A DNA stretch of 64,000 nucleotides from Thermoguttaceae bacterium (GTDB lineage: Bacteria > Planctomycetota > Planctomycetia > Pirellulales > Thermoguttaceae): contig JAFRXD010000015.1 of the NCBI GenBank assembly GCA_017441605.1, positions 1 through 64,000 on the forward strand, in the 5' to 3' direction. Below are positions 44,964-53,886 of this stretch, one piece after another. The notes beneath the pieces are model-generated. The model was not told the DNA's origin. It saw nothing but the letters and a program-made list of their open reading frames with translations, and ran no database searches. The position numbers and the translations under genes were made by a program. Each line of letters begins with the position of its first letter. Positions within the stretch are counted from its first letter, which is position 1.

Positions 44964-46883
44964 ATGAACGGTTTGAACAAAACGATCATCGGCGCGCTCG
45001 CGATCCTCGCGGTTTGCGCCGCGAACGCCAAGACCTTCGGTATCGAGAAGGTCTCTTTGCGACAATCGGCGAATCGCGCGGTTCGCGACGTCGCCTCGGA
45101 GAACCCGATTCGGCAAGACGCCAAACGACCTTATCCCGAGATCGTGGCGGAAGTGAACGGGGAGAAAATCACGCTCGCGCAGTTGCAAGAGGAATCTCTG
45201 AAACAACACGGAGAGGACGTTCTCTCGCGCATTCTGAATCGGGCGCTGGTTCTCGCGGAGTGCAAGCGGAAGGGAGTGGCGATCACGCGCTCCGACGTGG
45301 ACGCGGAGATCGAGCGTCTCGCCAAATCGTTCCGCCTCACGAAAACGCAATACCTAGAAGTCGTTCAAAAAGACTCCTCGATGAGCTACCAAGAGTACGC
45401 TGAGGAGGTCGTTTGGCCTCGTCTTGCGCTCGAAGCGCTGGTGGCGGATCAAATTAAACCGACGGAAGAAGAGCTCGAAGCGGCTTATCTGAAGTCGTAC
45501 GGACCTTCGGTCGCGCTTCAAATGATCGTCTGCGAAACGAAAGAAAAAGCGGACGCGCTTCGATCGCGCATCGTCGACGGCGGAGAGGATTTCGGAACGG
45601 TCGCGAAAGACGAGTCGCTCGACGTCGCCACGGCGTCCAATAAAGGGCGGATGCAGCCGATCTTCCACGGAACCCTCGCCGACAAAAATATGGAGGACGT
45701 TCTTTTCGCGCTCGACGTCGACCAAGTTTCCCCGGTCATCGGGCCTTACGGTCCCCAAAACCAATTCGTTCTTTTCCGTTGCGAGAACAAATACGATCCG
45801 GTCGTTCCTCAAGAGCAGATCGACGCGGTTAAGGATCGAATTCGAGTCCAAGCGAGCGCGGCGAAGCTAAAGGCCGCCGCCAACGATCTTTTCGCGAAGC
45901 TCGGAAAAGAGGCGAAAGTCCAGAACATTATCGCGGATCCGAATCTGCGCGCCCAATATCCCGACGTCGCGGCGCTGATCGACGGTCAGCCGATCTATCT
46001 GGAAGCGGTCGTCGACATGTGCCTCAAACTCTACGCCGAGAAAGACCTTAACTCGATGATCTCTCTCGCGCTCATTCGTCAAGAGTGCAAGAAAGTCGGG
46101 ATCAACGTAACCGACCAGGACGTCGCGACCGACGTTTGGATTCGCGCCGCGGAGACGACCTTCCCGCTGCAAGACGGCTCTCCCAATATTAAGGAGTATC
46201 TGCGCGGCGAGTTGGAGCGCTACCACACCACCGAAGAGAACTACAAGCGAACGATCGTTTGGCCGAGCGTCGCGTTGCGAAAGCTGTCCGAAGGGATGGT
46301 TAAAGTGACCGACGAGGACGTCCAGAAGAGCTTCGAGGCGAATTACGGCGAAAGCGTTCAATGCTTGGGAATCGTGCTCGGGGACGAGCGCCGCGCGCGC
46401 GACGTGTGGCAGAAAGCCAGAACCATGCCCGCCAAAGAGAACCGAACCTTAGAGGACGTCTTTGGCGAGCTCGCGTCCAGCTACTCGATCGAGCCGGACG
46501 GCAAGCAGATGCGCGGGCGCATTCCTCCGATCGTCCACAACGGCGGATATCCCGAGCTCGAGGAAGAGGCGTTTTCCCTTAAGCCGGGCGAAATGTCGCA
46601 AGTGATTCAAGTCGACGCCTCGACTTACGTCATTCTCTACTGCCAAGAGCGGATTCCCGCGCGCGAAGTGACGCTCGACGACGTTAGAGAGCAGATCGTC
46701 TCGCAAATCCACAAGATGCGCGAAGTTACCGCCGCGGGCGAGTTCTACGCCGCCGCCGTTAAGCGCTCGACGATCGTCGACAATCTGACTCGGCAGTCGT
46801 TGGTTCCCTCGTCGACCGCCGAGGCTCGCAAGAGTCGCGACGCCAGAGTCGCGTCTCCGCAAAGCGACTCCGTTCGTCGCTAA
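44964..46883 (+). CDS. Periplasmic foldase with two parvulin/SurA-like halves
   Basis: I chose ATG 44964 (MNGLNKTIIGALAILAVCAANA), which gives a signal peptide. The 639-residue product contains two similar halves. Each has a SurA-N-like helical part (VAEVNGEKITLAQLQEESLK and VAALIDGQPIYLEAVVDM), then a parvulin-like domain (GEDFGTVAKDESLD and FGELASSYSIEPDGKQMRG). PpiC/SurA proteins help fold outer-membrane proteins. The duplicated architecture resembles SurA's two parvulin domains but places each after its own chaperone part, so an internal duplication is likely. Whether either half is an active prolyl isomerase is uncertain. Confidence 0.8.
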   Translation: MNGLNKTIIGALAILAVCAANAKTFGIEKVSLRQSANRAVRDVASENPIRQDAKRPYPEIVAEVNGEKITLAQLQEESLKQHGEDVLSRILNRALVLAECKRKGVAITRSDVDAEIERLAKSFRLTKTQYLEVVQKDSSMSYQEYAEEVVWPRLALEALVADQIKPTEEELEAAYLKSYGPSVALQMIVCETKEKADALRSRIVDGGEDFGTVAKDESLDVATASNKGRMQPIFHGTLADKNMEDVLFALDVDQVSPVIGPYGPQNQFVLFRCENKYDPVVPQEQIDAVKDRIRVQASAAKLKAAANDLFAKLGKEAKVQNIIADPNLRAQYPDVAALIDGQPIYLEAVVDMCLKLYAEKDLNSMISLALIRQECKKVGINVTDQDVATDVWIRAAETTFPLQDGSPNIKEYLRGELERYHTTEENYKRTIVWPSVALRKLSEGMVKVTDEDVQKSFEANYGESVQCLGIVLGDERRARDVWQKARTMPAKENRTLEDVFGELASSYSIEPDGKQMRGRIPPIVHNGGYPELEEEAFSLKPGEMSQVIQVDASTYVILYCQERIPAREVTLDDVREQIVSQIHKMREVTAAGEFYAAAVKRSTIVDNLTRQSLVPSSTAEARKSRDARVASPQSDSVRR

Positions 46884-46889
46884 TTTCGT

Positions 46890-46918
46890 AAAAAAAGCGC
46901 GTCCTCGACGAGACGCGC
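46890..46918 (-). terminator. Terminator of the transglutaminase-like gene
   Basis: GCGCGTC/GACGCGC stem followed by seven T on the minus strand. Confidence 0.75.
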
Positions 46919-46934
46919 GCCGTCTTTCGTTCGG

Positions 46935-46971
46935 CCCGAATCGAGCCTCGCTCGGTTCGGGTTCGTTTTTT
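46935..46971 (+). terminator. Terminator of the foldase gene
   Basis: CCCGAA-x-GAGC/GCTC-x-TTCGGG stem, followed by six T on the plus strand. It lies between the convergent genes. Confidence 0.75.
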
Positions 46972-46983
46972 GATCGAACTCGC

Positions 46984-48246
46984 TTAGTTCGGATCGGTCT
47001 CTTGAATAAATTGATGCTCGGGGTCTCCGCCTCCGTCTTTGACGTTTCCCATAAAGAGCTCCTTCACGTAGAGCGACTCTTCTTTCGGGGTCTCCGGGAG
47101 GTGGAAACTATCGCCCTTCTGCAAGATAACGCGCGCGTCTTGAAGGGATCCGAGCGGTTCGGTTCCGGCGACTTGCGCGGGGAACCAGTACCCGTTCTTT
47201 TCGTCGTCGACTAGGTAAAATTCCGCCCAGCAGTGCCCGGGAACTCTAACGAGTCGCGCGGGAATATCGCTCGCGCGGCACATCGCGATAAAGAGGGCGC
47301 ATTGGTCCTCGCAGTCGCCCTCGCGGGCTTTGATCGCCGCCAAGGCGCCGCGCATCGGCTTTTCCACCAGAATTTCTTTGTACTGCACGTTTTCGCGAAC
47401 GTATTTGAAAATCGCGTCGACTTTCTCCCACGCGCCGTCGGCGTCCGCGAGCGCTTGCTTCGCCAAGGATCGAACCGCTTTGGAACCCGATTCGATATAG
47501 GGACCCGCTTTGAGGTACCTTCGAATCTCGTTCGGAACTTTCTTGGGGATTTCGTAGATTTCCGGTTCGGTCGGCGGCGACATCGGGTAGCGAACGACCT
47601 CGTAGAGCGCTGTCGCTTGAACGCCTTGCCCCGCCTTTAACTCGCGCATTTTAAAGACGAGTTGTCGCGCGCCCCCCTCTTTGACGTCGCGATAGTCGAC
47701 TTTCGCTTGTCGCGGGAACTCCTCTTCGAGGGTTCGGACTTTCTGCTCGGGGAAGTCCATCGGCACGGGAGCGGTTCCGACCACGTTCGCGCAAGCCCCG
47801 TTCGCGGCGGCGCGGAAAATCATACCGGCTCGGTACTTGTGGGTAATCGCTTTTCCGAAAACCGGGCCGCGTTTTCCGTTCGCGGGGGCGGCGTTTTCGG
47901 CGTTTCCCTCCTCGGATTTGGCGTTTCGAGTCGTCGTCTTACGGGTTCTTTTCCCGGGAGCGGGGAGGGGTTCGTCGCCGTCCTCGCTTTGGTTCGCTAT
48001 TTCGCTCTCTCGGTTCGCGCTCGCGGCGGGCTTCGTCTTTGTCGTCGCGCGCTCGTTCGGGTCGACCTCGAACGCCTCGTCTTCCTCGTCCTCAGTTTTC
48101 GGGGCTTCCGCCCTCTTTTCCGAGGCGTCTCGCATTTTGCCGAAGCTGATTTGCGCCGAACCGGTCGACGCGAAAGCGGTTAAAAACGCCGCGGCGACGA
48201 CCGCCAACGCGAGCGCTCGCAAGCCTTGTCTTCTTCGGAGACTCAT
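46984..48246 (-). CDS. Exported transglutaminase-like domain protein
   Basis: The 420-residue protein starts with a signal peptide (LALAVVAAAFLTAFASTGSA). A 110-residue acidic/basic low-complexity linker follows, then an immunoglobulin-like region and a transglutaminase-like (papain-fold) domain at about 290-380. The Cys-His-Asp triad is visible in REGDCEDQCALF (Cys), PGHCWAEFYL (His) and a following Asp (VDDEKNGYWFP). Bacterial members are peptidases or cross-linking enzymes. Unlike the peptidase-like domains of the 22018 gene, this one keeps its catalytic residues. The target is not evident from neighbours. Confidence 0.88.
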   Translation of the reverse strand: MSLRRRQGLRALALAVVAAAFLTAFASTGSAQISFGKMRDASEKRAEAPKTEDEEDEAFEVDPNERATTKTKPAASANRESEIANQSEDGDEPLPAPGKRTRKTTTRNAKSEEGNAENAAPANGKRGPVFGKAITHKYRAGMIFRAAANGACANVVGTAPVPMDFPEQKVRTLEEEFPRQAKVDYRDVKEGGARQLVFKMRELKAGQGVQATALYEVVRYPMSPPTEPEIYEIPKKVPNEIRRYLKAGPYIESGSKAVRSLAKQALADADGAWEKVDAIFKYVRENVQYKEILVEKPMRGALAAIKAREGDCEDQCALFIAMCRASDIPARLVRVPGHCWAEFYLVDDEKNGYWFPAQVAGTEPLGSLQDARVILQKGDSFHLPETPKEESLYVKELFMGNVKDGGGDPEHQFIQETDPN

Positions 48247-48528
48247 CGATACTTTCTCCCCAAACGTTGTCCGAGGCGCGCGACTCGCGTCGACGCCGTT
48301 CCGTCTTGACGCCTCGCGCCGGTTTCGTTATGATTCGAGCCCTTCGACTCCGCTTGATATTTTACGCCTTTCGAGGTCCCTTGCGGGCGAAAACGTCGAA
48401 TTTTTTATCAAAATAGGGAATTTTTTTCGCGCGTTTTCGGTATAATAGGAGCGCGCGGCTCGAACGGTTCGCCAATATCCCTCCGACGAGCGCTCCCGCG
48501 CCTTGTAGAACCCCGTTGGAATTCAGCA

Positions 48529-49365
48529 ATGAAAAAATTTTTAGTCGACGACACGACTTACTGCGCGACGACCAAAGGCTCCGGCCCCGTTCTTCTCTTC
48601 GCGCACGGTTTTCCTTTTGACGGACGGCTTTTTCAGCCGGTCGTCGACCGTTTGGCGACAAGGTTCTTCTGCGTCGCGCTCGATTTGCGAGGTTTTGGGG
48701 GCACTCCGCTCGGGTCCAACGGGCACAACTCCCTAGGCGCGCCTCGGGTCAAAATGGGTCGATTCGCGGACGATTTGGCGATTCTCGGATCCGAATTGGA
48801 CTGCGAGCTCGGTCGTAAAAACGCGAAGATCTTCGTGTGCGGGCTTTCGATGGGGGGATATATTTTGCTCGAATTCCTTCGTCGCCGCCCCCAAATGTTG
48901 GCCGGCGCGATTTTTTGCGATTCCAACGCGAAGGCGGACTCGGAGGAAAAAGCAAAATCTCGTCTTTATCTCGCGGAAACGATCGATTCTTTTGGAGTGC
49001 GCAATCTGGCGGAAAACACGATTCCGACGTTGATTTCGCCCAAGACGGCGAAGAACAAGCCCGAGGTCGTGGAGACGCTTCGCGAAATGATCTCCTCGCA
49101 GTCGGCGCTCGGGATAGCCGCCGCCTCGCGCGGGATGGCGGTTCGCCGCGATCTTACGGACCTGCTTCCGACGATCGAGGTTCCGACGCTCGTGCTCGGC
49201 GGCGAGGACGACTCGCTTTCGCCGCCGGAATCTCTCGACGAAATCGCGAGCGCGATTCCGAGCGCCTCCCGCGCGACGATACCGAACGCTGGGCACGTCC
49301 CGCCCCTTGAAAATCCCGACGCCTTCGCCAACGCGATTCTCGAATGGCACGAGCGAATCGCCTAG
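48529..49365 (+). CDS. Alpha/beta hydrolase
   Basis: The 278-residue serine hydrolase has an oxyanion segment LLFAHGFPFDGRLF and the nucleophile elbow CGLSMGGYI (Ser about 108). The acid is in LVLGGEDDSLSP and the catalytic His in IPNAGHVPPLENP. All triad members are present, in family order. Its likely substrates are small esters or similar. No close functional assignment is possible. Possible -10 TATAAT lies at 48441-48446. It overlaps the 5' end of top6B by 22 bases if that gene starts at 49344. Confidence 0.9.
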   Translation: MKKFLVDDTTYCATTKGSGPVLLFAHGFPFDGRLFQPVVDRLATRFFCVALDLRGFGGTPLGSNGHNSLGAPRVKMGRFADDLAILGSELDCELGRKNAKIFVCGLSMGGYILLEFLRRRPQMLAGAIFCDSNAKADSEEKAKSRLYLAETIDSFGVRNLAENTIPTLISPKTAKNKPEVVETLREMISSQSALGIAAASRGMAVRRDLTDLLPTIEVPTLVLGGEDDSLSPPESLDEIASAIPSASRATIPNAGHVPPLENPDAFANAILEWHERIA

Positions 49366-51593
49366 CGCGATTCTCTAAGAACGGAAGAGAGTTTCCCTTG
49401 AATTTATTTGACGCGATTCCCGACGCACTAAAAGAAGAAGAACCCCAAGAGCGAGCGCTCGAGCAAATTTCGCTCGAGCCCGGGAGTCTCGCTCCGAGCG
49501 AGGAATCGAGCCCCGCGTCGGAATCGCCCGCGTCGGAAGAAACGCGCGCGACGTCCAAGCCCTCCCCGAGGCGCAAGCGCGCGGACGCCGCGTCGATGGC
49601 GAAGGCGCAGAAGGAAATCTCGGTCGGCGAATTCTTTGCGAAAAACCGGCATTTGCTCGGGTTCGACAACCCTCGCAAAGCGCTCTTAACGACCGTCAAA
49701 GAGGCGGTCGACAACTCGCTCGACGCCTGCGAAGAAGCGGGGATTCTTCCGGAAATCTGGGTTCGGATCGAGCGGGTCGACGAAAATCGCTATCGTGTTT
49801 CCGTTCAAGACTGCGGTCCGGGGATCGAGTCGAAGCAAATCCCTCTCATCTACGGCAAACTTCTCTACGGCTCCAAGTTCCATCGTTTGCGCATGAGTCG
49901 CGGTCAGCAGGGGATCGGGATTAGCGCGGCGGGCATGTACGGGTTGCTCACCACGGGCAAGCCGCTCGAAGTTCTTTCCAAGACGTCGATTCGCCGCCCG
50001 GTTATGTATTTCGTCGTTCGAATCGACGCGAAGACGAACGCGCCGAACGTTCTCAGCGGCAACGGAAAAGGGGAGGCGATTCCCGCGAACGACGAGGGTC
50101 GAAAGCGGCTTTCGGAACTCGACTGCGATTGGAAAGAGGTAACGAGCGGCACGCTGGTCGCGATCGAGCTCGAGGCGAAATATCAACGCGGTCGCGGGAG
50201 CGTCGACGAATATCTCGAGCAAACGGCGCTGGCGAATCCGCACGCGACGTTTCACTACGCCGACCCGGACGGGGGCGTTTTCGACTACGAGGCGTCGGTC
50301 TCCCAACTTCCTCCGGAGCCGGTCGAAATCCTTCCGCACCCCTACGGGGTCGAGATGGGCAAGCTACTCGAAATGGCGCGCGACACGAATTGCGCCACGA
50401 TGAACAAGTTCTTGCGGGAGTCGTTCTGCCGAGTTTCCGCGTCGGTCGCGACGGCGATATGCGAAAAGGCGGGAATTGGCAAGCGAACCGACCCGAGAAC
50501 CCTGACGCGCGAGGAGGTCGGGAGGCTTTACGATGCGATCGCGGCGACGAAAATCCCGGCGCCTCCCAGCGATTGCGTCGTTCCGATCGGGGAACAAAAC
50601 ATTCTCGCGGGCTTGCGCAAGATCGCGCCCGGGGAGTTCTTTACCGCCGCGACGAGACCCCCCGCGGTCTATCGGGGCAATCCGTTTCAAATCGAGGTCG
50701 GCCTGGCTTACGGGGGAGGTCCCTCGTCCCAAAAAGTAACGCGGGAATCGCTTCGCGAGGCGCTTTCGGAGAGCGATTCGCGCACGGTTCGGCAGTTCCT
50801 GACCGCGTCGTTCGACGGGATCGGGGCCGACAACGCCGACAAGCTCATTAAAGCGGCGAACGTTCGACCGAGAGTCTCCCCCGCCAAGTTGACTCCGCGA
50901 GAATTCGAGAATCTCCTCAAAGCGCTGCAGACGATCAACCTGTCGGAAGGGCAGACCGCGACGGTCTATCGATACGCCAATCGCGTTCCGCTCCAATTCC
51001 AAGCGGGGGCTTGCGCGATCACGCAGACGATTATGCAGACGAACTGGCGCTCCTACGGGCTTCAGCAGACCCGGGGGCAAGCGCCGAAGGGGCCGATCAC
51101 CATTATGGCGCACTTCGCGAGCGTTTGGGCGCCTTACACGAGCGAGTCGAAAGAGGCGCTCGCCGCGTATCCCGAGATCCAGAAGGAACTGCGACTCGCG
51201 CTGCAGACGGTCGGTCGCAAGCTCGGGCTTTTCCTGAAGCGCCGCGAGCGAGTCAAGCGAGAGGGCTCGCGCCGCGCGGTTTTCGTTCGGTACCTTCCGG
51301 AAATCGCCGAGGCGATCGCCGAGATCAATTCCGGAGCGTTCGCCGAGGAGCTCCTAAAGGCGCGAATCGCCAAAGCGGGGGCCGACTCCGGCGCGCCGCT
51401 TTCCGAGGAAGACCTCGCCGTCGCGACTAAGAGAAGTCAAGATAAGAACGAAATTTACGTCAAATTGCTAGCCGCCGCCAACAAGCGCACCGCCCTGGCC
51501 GACGCGCGCTACGACGACTCCGGCGCTCGCATAGACCAAGACGAAACCGACGAGCTCGACTCCGATTCCTCCGTCGTTATCGTGAAACAATAA
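49344..51593 (+). CDS. top6B: DNA topoisomerase VI subunit B
   Basis: The 749-residue GHKL ATPase subunit of the type IIB topoisomerase. ATP-binding motifs are KEAVDNSLDACEEAG (N box), VQDCGPGIESKQ (G1) and RGQQGIGISAAGMYG (G2). An H2TH-like region follows (LTREEVGRLYDAI), then the transducer with ITIMAHFASVWAPYTSESKEAL. A 95-residue acidic, Ser-rich N-terminal extension and a C-terminal extension of about 60 residues make it longer than archaeal forms. TTG 49398, after GGAAGAGAG, is a second possible start. The catalytic subunit A is not found within the window. Confidence 0.93.
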   Translation: MARANRLARFSKNGREFPLNLFDAIPDALKEEEPQERALEQISLEPGSLAPSEESSPASESPASEETRATSKPSPRRKRADAASMAKAQKEISVGEFFAKNRHLLGFDNPRKALLTTVKEAVDNSLDACEEAGILPEIWVRIERVDENRYRVSVQDCGPGIESKQIPLIYGKLLYGSKFHRLRMSRGQQGIGISAAGMYGLLTTGKPLEVLSKTSIRRPVMYFVVRIDAKTNAPNVLSGNGKGEAIPANDEGRKRLSELDCDWKEVTSGTLVAIELEAKYQRGRGSVDEYLEQTALANPHATFHYADPDGGVFDYEASVSQLPPEPVEILPHPYGVEMGKLLEMARDTNCATMNKFLRESFCRVSASVATAICEKAGIGKRTDPRTLTREEVGRLYDAIAATKIPAPPSDCVVPIGEQNILAGLRKIAPGEFFTAATRPPAVYRGNPFQIEVGLAYGGGPSSQKVTRESLREALSESDSRTVRQFLTASFDGIGADNADKLIKAANVRPRVSPAKLTPREFENLLKALQTINLSEGQTATVYRYANRVPLQFQAGACAITQTIMQTNWRSYGLQQTRGQAPKGPITIMAHFASVWAPYTSESKEALAAYPEIQKELRLALQTVGRKLGLFLKRRERVKREGSRRAVFVRYLPEIAEAIAEINSGAFAEELLKARIAKAGADSGAPLSEEDLAVATKRSQDKNEIYVKLLAAANKRTALADARYDDSGARIDQDETDELDSDSSVVIVKQ

Positions 51594-51619
51594 AAGGCGC
51601 TTTTTTTGGAAATTGCCCC

Positions 51620-51647
51620 TTGCGCGAACGGGATTATTCGTTATACT
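51620..51647 (+). promoter_or_regulatory. Promoter of tRNA-Gln(UUG)
   Basis: TTGCGC at 51620-51625 and TATACT at 51642-51647, 16-base spacer, 12 bases before the tRNA. Confidence 0.75.
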
Positions 51648-51659
51648 AGCCTCCGCGTT

Positions 51660-51730
51660 AACCCGATAGTGTAATGGTAACACTAGGGATTTTGGTTCCC
51701 TCATTCAAGGTTCGAGTCCTTGTCGGGTTG
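51660..51730 (+). tRNA. tRNA-Gln (anticodon UUG)
   Basis: A 71-base cloverleaf with acceptor AACCCGA/TCGGGTT and discriminator G. Anticodon stem AGGGA/TCCCT has loop TTTTGGT, giving TTG. T-arm CAAGGTTCGAGTCCTTG. With tRNA-Gln(CUG) at 40106, both Gln isoacceptors are in this window. Confidence 0.95.
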
Positions 51731-51739
51731 TTCACGAGG

Positions 51740-51777
51740 GTCGCCGGCTATGTCGGCGACTCTTTTTCTTTTTTTGT
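51740..51777 (+). terminator. Terminator of tRNA-Gln(UUG)
   Basis: GTCGCCG (51740-51746) pairs with CGGCGAC (51754-51760), followed by TCTTTTTCTTTTTTT. It ends 30 bases before the convergent DUF4405-like gene's stop. Confidence 0.8.
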
Positions 51778-51806
51778 CTAGCGTTTTGGCTCGCCGAACT
51801 CCTCTT

Positions 51807-52553
51807 CTACGCCCCCGCTTCGCTCTTCGTTTTCTTTGGACAGCGAACCATCAATTTGAAATGCGCGACGAGGTGAAGAACGAACGCTACGATCATCGCC
51901 ATCGAGACCCAGCTGTGAATCTGATTCCAGCCGCGCTTGTTCATGCCGAGCAAAATTCGCGTCGATCTCGGGGGAACTTGATTTACGCCGACGCCCGTTT
52001 CCTCCTTTTTCGGGCGCTCCGCTTTCGCGGCGGTCGGGTTGGAATATTCGTCGGGATTGTTCTTAATTTCGTCGCGAGTCGTAATATAAAGACTACCGTT
52101 GAGGACGACGAAGTCGAGGTCGTGGGGGCGAAGAACGATCTTCAGGGCGTTTTCTAGGGCAATGTCGGTTAGATCCTCTTGGATATTGAGGGAGCTTGGC
52201 GGGGCGGCGGCTTCTTCGACTCGGGGCGCGTCGAAGACAAAGTTGACGTCGAGTCCGTCCTCGCGGAGAGTCGACTTTACTTCGTCGATCCAGTCGGCTA
52301 GGGTGAGATCGGCGTCTTCGCCGCCATGGACGTCGACCTTTTGACCGAGCGCTCGAGCGACGCGCTCCTCGTCGGTTTCCTCGCGGGCTTCTCGCCGCGC
52401 CTCGCTTTGAGCCGGTACGGCGCTCGGGGCTCCGGGGCGGCCGCCCGCCGGACGGGGCCAAGTCCAGATGACGAAACCGGTAACGATTACGACGAGCAGG
52501 GTCGCCAGAAAGATCCAGTCGACGAACAGATTGTATTTAACGCGCGGGGGCAT
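51807..52553 (-). CDS. DUF4405-like membrane protein with inserted STN/secretin-like domain
   Basis: The 248-residue protein has two membrane segments about 180 residues apart. The first is WIFLATLLVVIVTGFVIW after a short NLFVD lead. The second, IHSWVSMAMIVAFVLHLVAHFK, carries the two His expected of the DUF4405 (cytochrome-b-like) family. Between them lies a soluble domain, about residues 95-160, with the pattern NIQEDLTDIALENALKIVL and FVVLNGSLYITT. That is typical of secretin/TonB short N (STN) domains. DUF4405 proteins normally have only a short loop there. Which side of the membrane the insert faces, and any haem binding, are not known. Confidence 0.75.
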   Translation of the reverse strand: MPPRVKYNLFVDWIFLATLLVVIVTGFVIWTWPRPAGGRPGAPSAVPAQSEARREAREETDEERVARALGQKVDVHGGEDADLTLADWIDEVKSTLREDGLDVNFVFDAPRVEEAAAPPSSLNIQEDLTDIALENALKIVLRPHDLDFVVLNGSLYITTRDEIKNNPDEYSNPTAAKAERPKKEETGVGVNQVPPRSTRILLGMNKRGWNQIHSWVSMAMIVAFVLHLVAHFKLMVRCPKKTKSEAGA

Positions 52554-53499
52554 GGCCGCTCCTTTCTCTTTTTTGAAAGATTGACGTTCGGCGCGCGAAT
52601 CGCGCCGGGTTCGACTATAACTTAACGACGGAGAAAAATCAAATCCTTTTTATTAGCGCCGGTCTCTATCGGCTTGACGTCAAGGGGACAAGAGGGCGCG
52701 CCGGAGGCGTCGGCGCTCGTTCGCGCGAGCGTTGAAAGACGGTCAATCCAAACGCGCCAATTCGGTTATTGCCATAAGCGGGAACGAATTCGGCAAAAGT
52801 AATCGGGCCGTTCAAACAGGCTCTTCGAAAAAGCGAGCCACGGTTCCCAACGATTGAGCGTTTTTGCTTTTTTAACGGTTCCGCGGATCTTTTGGACAAG
52901 ATCTTTTTGAAATTGAGGTATATTTGCGGCAATAACGAGAGGATCCCGACGCGGACGTCAAAATAAGCGCTCGCGCGTTCAATATCGAATACGGTCATAA
53001 TCCCAAACTAATGGAAGCCCGCGAAGGCGGCGGACGCGCTTGGTTCGCGGAGCGAGCTCGGCGTTGGCGATCAGGTTCGACAACGTCCAAAAAGGGGCGA
53101 GCGTCGCGAACGACGAAAAGCCGACCGCCCCCGCCTCGGGCTTGAAGGTCGCTCAAAGCAAAGTTCTCGACCAACGGGGATAGGCGGGCCGTCCGGCTCG
53201 AGCCGAAGCCTAACATTGTCTAGCCCATAAATCAATGGATTGAGATACGTTATTGCCATTGCGCGTTTAACTCTCGGCATAAAGCGCGCAGTTCGGCGTT
53301 TCCTCCGCGTCCGGAGCCGTTTGAGCCGCGTTCGTCCGCGCGTTTTTTGAGGATCGGAGTTCCAAATCGACCGACAAAATCGCGACGTCCGTCCCCGTCG
53401 GAGCCGCGAATTCTCGCGAGCGAGCGCCGACCGGGACTTTACTTCCCTTTATTCCGGGAGTTTTATTGAGAAAAAGCGCCCAAACTATATCCAAATCCC
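52554..53499. other. Poorly coding region, possible gene remnants
   Basis: Almost 950 bases without a convincing gene. Minus-strand frames at 52666-52998, 52995-53216, 53071-53280 and 53267-53506 overlap and follow one another in different frames, as expected of a decayed gene. I could not recognise a family, and codon use does not settle it. It may equally be non-coding sequence upstream of the surface-protein cluster. Confidence 0.4.
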
Positions 53500-53526
53500 T
53501 TGACACGCTCCTCCGGCGATTATAAT
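53500..53526 (+). promoter_or_regulatory. Promoter with perfect boxes upstream of the first tandem surface-protein gene
   Basis: TTGACA at 53500-53505 and TATAAT at 53521-53526, but with a 15-base spacer, shorter than the 16-17 seen elsewhere in this window. It leaves a leader of about 350 bases before ATG 53887, with no credible gene in it. Confidence 0.6.
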
Positions 53527-53886
53527 GGGGGGGTCGGTCGGGTTGTCGGGTCGGGCTACTTTGGGCTGGCGTTGGCGAGCAATTTTTAAAAGATTGCGCG
53601 TTTTTTGGAATTTAGCGCGCGGTTCGCGCGTCGAACGTTCGACGCGGAGCGAGCCGTTCCGGTTTTGGCGCTCGTCGCGCCGGGGTCGGGGGATCCGTCG
53701 AGAGAACTCGGCGACGTTTGAACGAACTATTCGGCGGGTCGCTTTTTTCGTCGTTATCTCGCGCTGGAGCGCGAGGGTTTGCGGGGGTTGCGCCTCGCTT
53801 GTTTTTAAGGTTTTAATTCGCGTTTAGTCATAACGGTCGAGTCGGTTCGTCGCGATACGAGCCGCTCGGGATTTGAAGGGGACAAA

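Noticed and set aside
53525-53827. A 100-codon plus-strand frame between the promoter and surface paralogue 1
   Set aside because: Arg/Trp-rich composition unlike its neighbours, no ribosome site, no recognisable family. More likely part of the leader.
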